In this document: positions 59,701 through 59,914 of the stretch, piece after piece
Layout of the letters: each line of letters opens with the position of its first letter
How positions within the stretch are numbered: the first letter of the stretch is position 1
NCBI GenBank assembly: GCA_017446765.1
Contig: JAFSQD010000025.1
Span: 1-59,914, forward strand
Origin: Alloprevotella sp.
GTDB lineage: Bacteria; Bacteroidota; Bacteroidia; Bacteroidales; Bacteroidaceae
DNA length: 59,914 nt
Direction of reading: 5' to 3'
Position numbers and translations under genes: made by a program
Notes under the pieces: generated by a model
Seen by the model: the letters and a program-made list of their open reading frames with translations, nothing else
Database searches by the model: none
What the model was told of the DNA's origin: nothing

Positions 59701-59740
59701 AAAAAAGCCGTCCCTCAAGCTTCATGCCCGAGGGACGGCT
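59701..59740 (-). terminator. rRNA operon terminator
   Basis: On the minus strand an 11-bp stem AGCCGTCCCTC / GAGGGACGGCT (59706-59716, 59730-59740) is followed directly by a U-run, right after the 5S gene. Confidence 0.9.
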
Positions 59741-59743
59741 CTA

Positions 59744-59853
59744 AAAACGGCGGCTGCCTACTCTCCCGTCTTATGGACAGTACCATCGGCGCAACCGGGC
59801 TTAACTTCTCTGTTCGGGATGGGAAGAGGTGGAACCCCGGCGCCATAACCACC
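59744..59853 (-). rRNA. rrf: 5S ribosomal RNA
   Basis: On the minus strand: 5' GGTGGTTATGGCGCCGGGG, then the conserved CCACCTCTTCCCATCCCGAA and GAAGTTAAGC segments, loop-E region and GGGAGAGTAGGCAGCCGCCG near the 3' end. Length is about 110 bases. The 5' and 3' ends can pair (helix I). The 23S gene should lie beyond the window edge; 59854-59914 is spacer with a small hairpin. Confidence 0.95.
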
Positions 59854-59914
59854 TTGATAACGCGGCAGCTCTTCAGCTGCGTATCTCTGGCACAGACACT
59901 AGCTAATCGACAAA

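Overview
The window reads as a chromosomal segment of a member of Bacteroidota, most likely Bacteroidales and probably Prevotellaceae. Evidence: Bacteroidota-type promoters (TAnnTTTG -7 boxes) lie in front of many genes; there are TonB-dependent receptors, GH20/GH92/GH84 glycosidases, a MlaD/amidase pair, DUF3667 and DUF4143 proteins, and secreted proteins with the C-terminal tail 'DLxGRR...GvfIxNGxKvI' common in this group. Species cannot be fixed from the sequence alone. No transposase, phage gene, CRISPR array or tRNA was recognised. The window opens inside a gene and ends beside an rRNA operon (5S on the minus strand at 59744-59853).

Layout. 1-9.6 kb: EFR1 ferredoxin (5' cut), GDPD phosphodiesterase, glutathione peroxidase plus a small Cys protein, xseB-trmB, mrp, a DUF3667 protein, then dnaA, mlaD and amidase on the minus strand. 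9.7-15.9 kb: 4-alpha-glucanotransferase, an LTA-synthase-like phosphotransferase, PAP2 phosphatase and an HTH regulator. 16.0-17.1 kb: AT-rich, no convincing gene. 17.1-21.4 kb: holA, AMP nucleosidase, an HsdR-N domain protein, a 580-bp non-coding element with long terminal inverted repeats, and an HD phosphohydrolase. 21.5-26.2 kb: Fur-family regulator, GH20 and GH92 exo-glycosidases. 26.2-34.0 kb: two paralogous secreted proteins and two TonB-dependent receptors. 34.1-42.6 kb: a minus-strand cluster (HEAT membrane protein, GT2 glycosyltransferase, TPR/YaiO outer-membrane protein, DUF4838 protein, DUF1573 lipoprotein) that looks like a synthase-dependent exopolysaccharide system. 42.9-48.6 kb: MerR/GyrI regulator, hflX, metY, GH84. 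49.1-55.5 kb: an operon with a long structured leader encoding a beta-helix protein, a 1219-residue repeat protein ending in a dockerin-like module, a translationally coupled protein with a possible cohesin-like domain, and a 63-residue peptide. 55.6-59.9 kb: DUF4143 ATPase, system II cytochrome c biogenesis pair (ResB/CcsA), TrmH-type rRNA methylase, a partial 5S copy, a terminator and the 5S gene.

How the genes work together. GH20, GH92 and GH84 would trim N-acetylhexosamine and mannose residues from host-type glycans outside or in the periplasm, and MalQ handles maltodextrins inside. The two strongest candidates for an undescribed system are the exopolysaccharide cluster, into which a dispersed 150-240 bp repeat with terminal inverted repeats has inserted on both sides of the glycosyltransferase gene, and the dockerin/cohesin-like surface-protein operon. 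Both are inferences from domain architecture and gene order.
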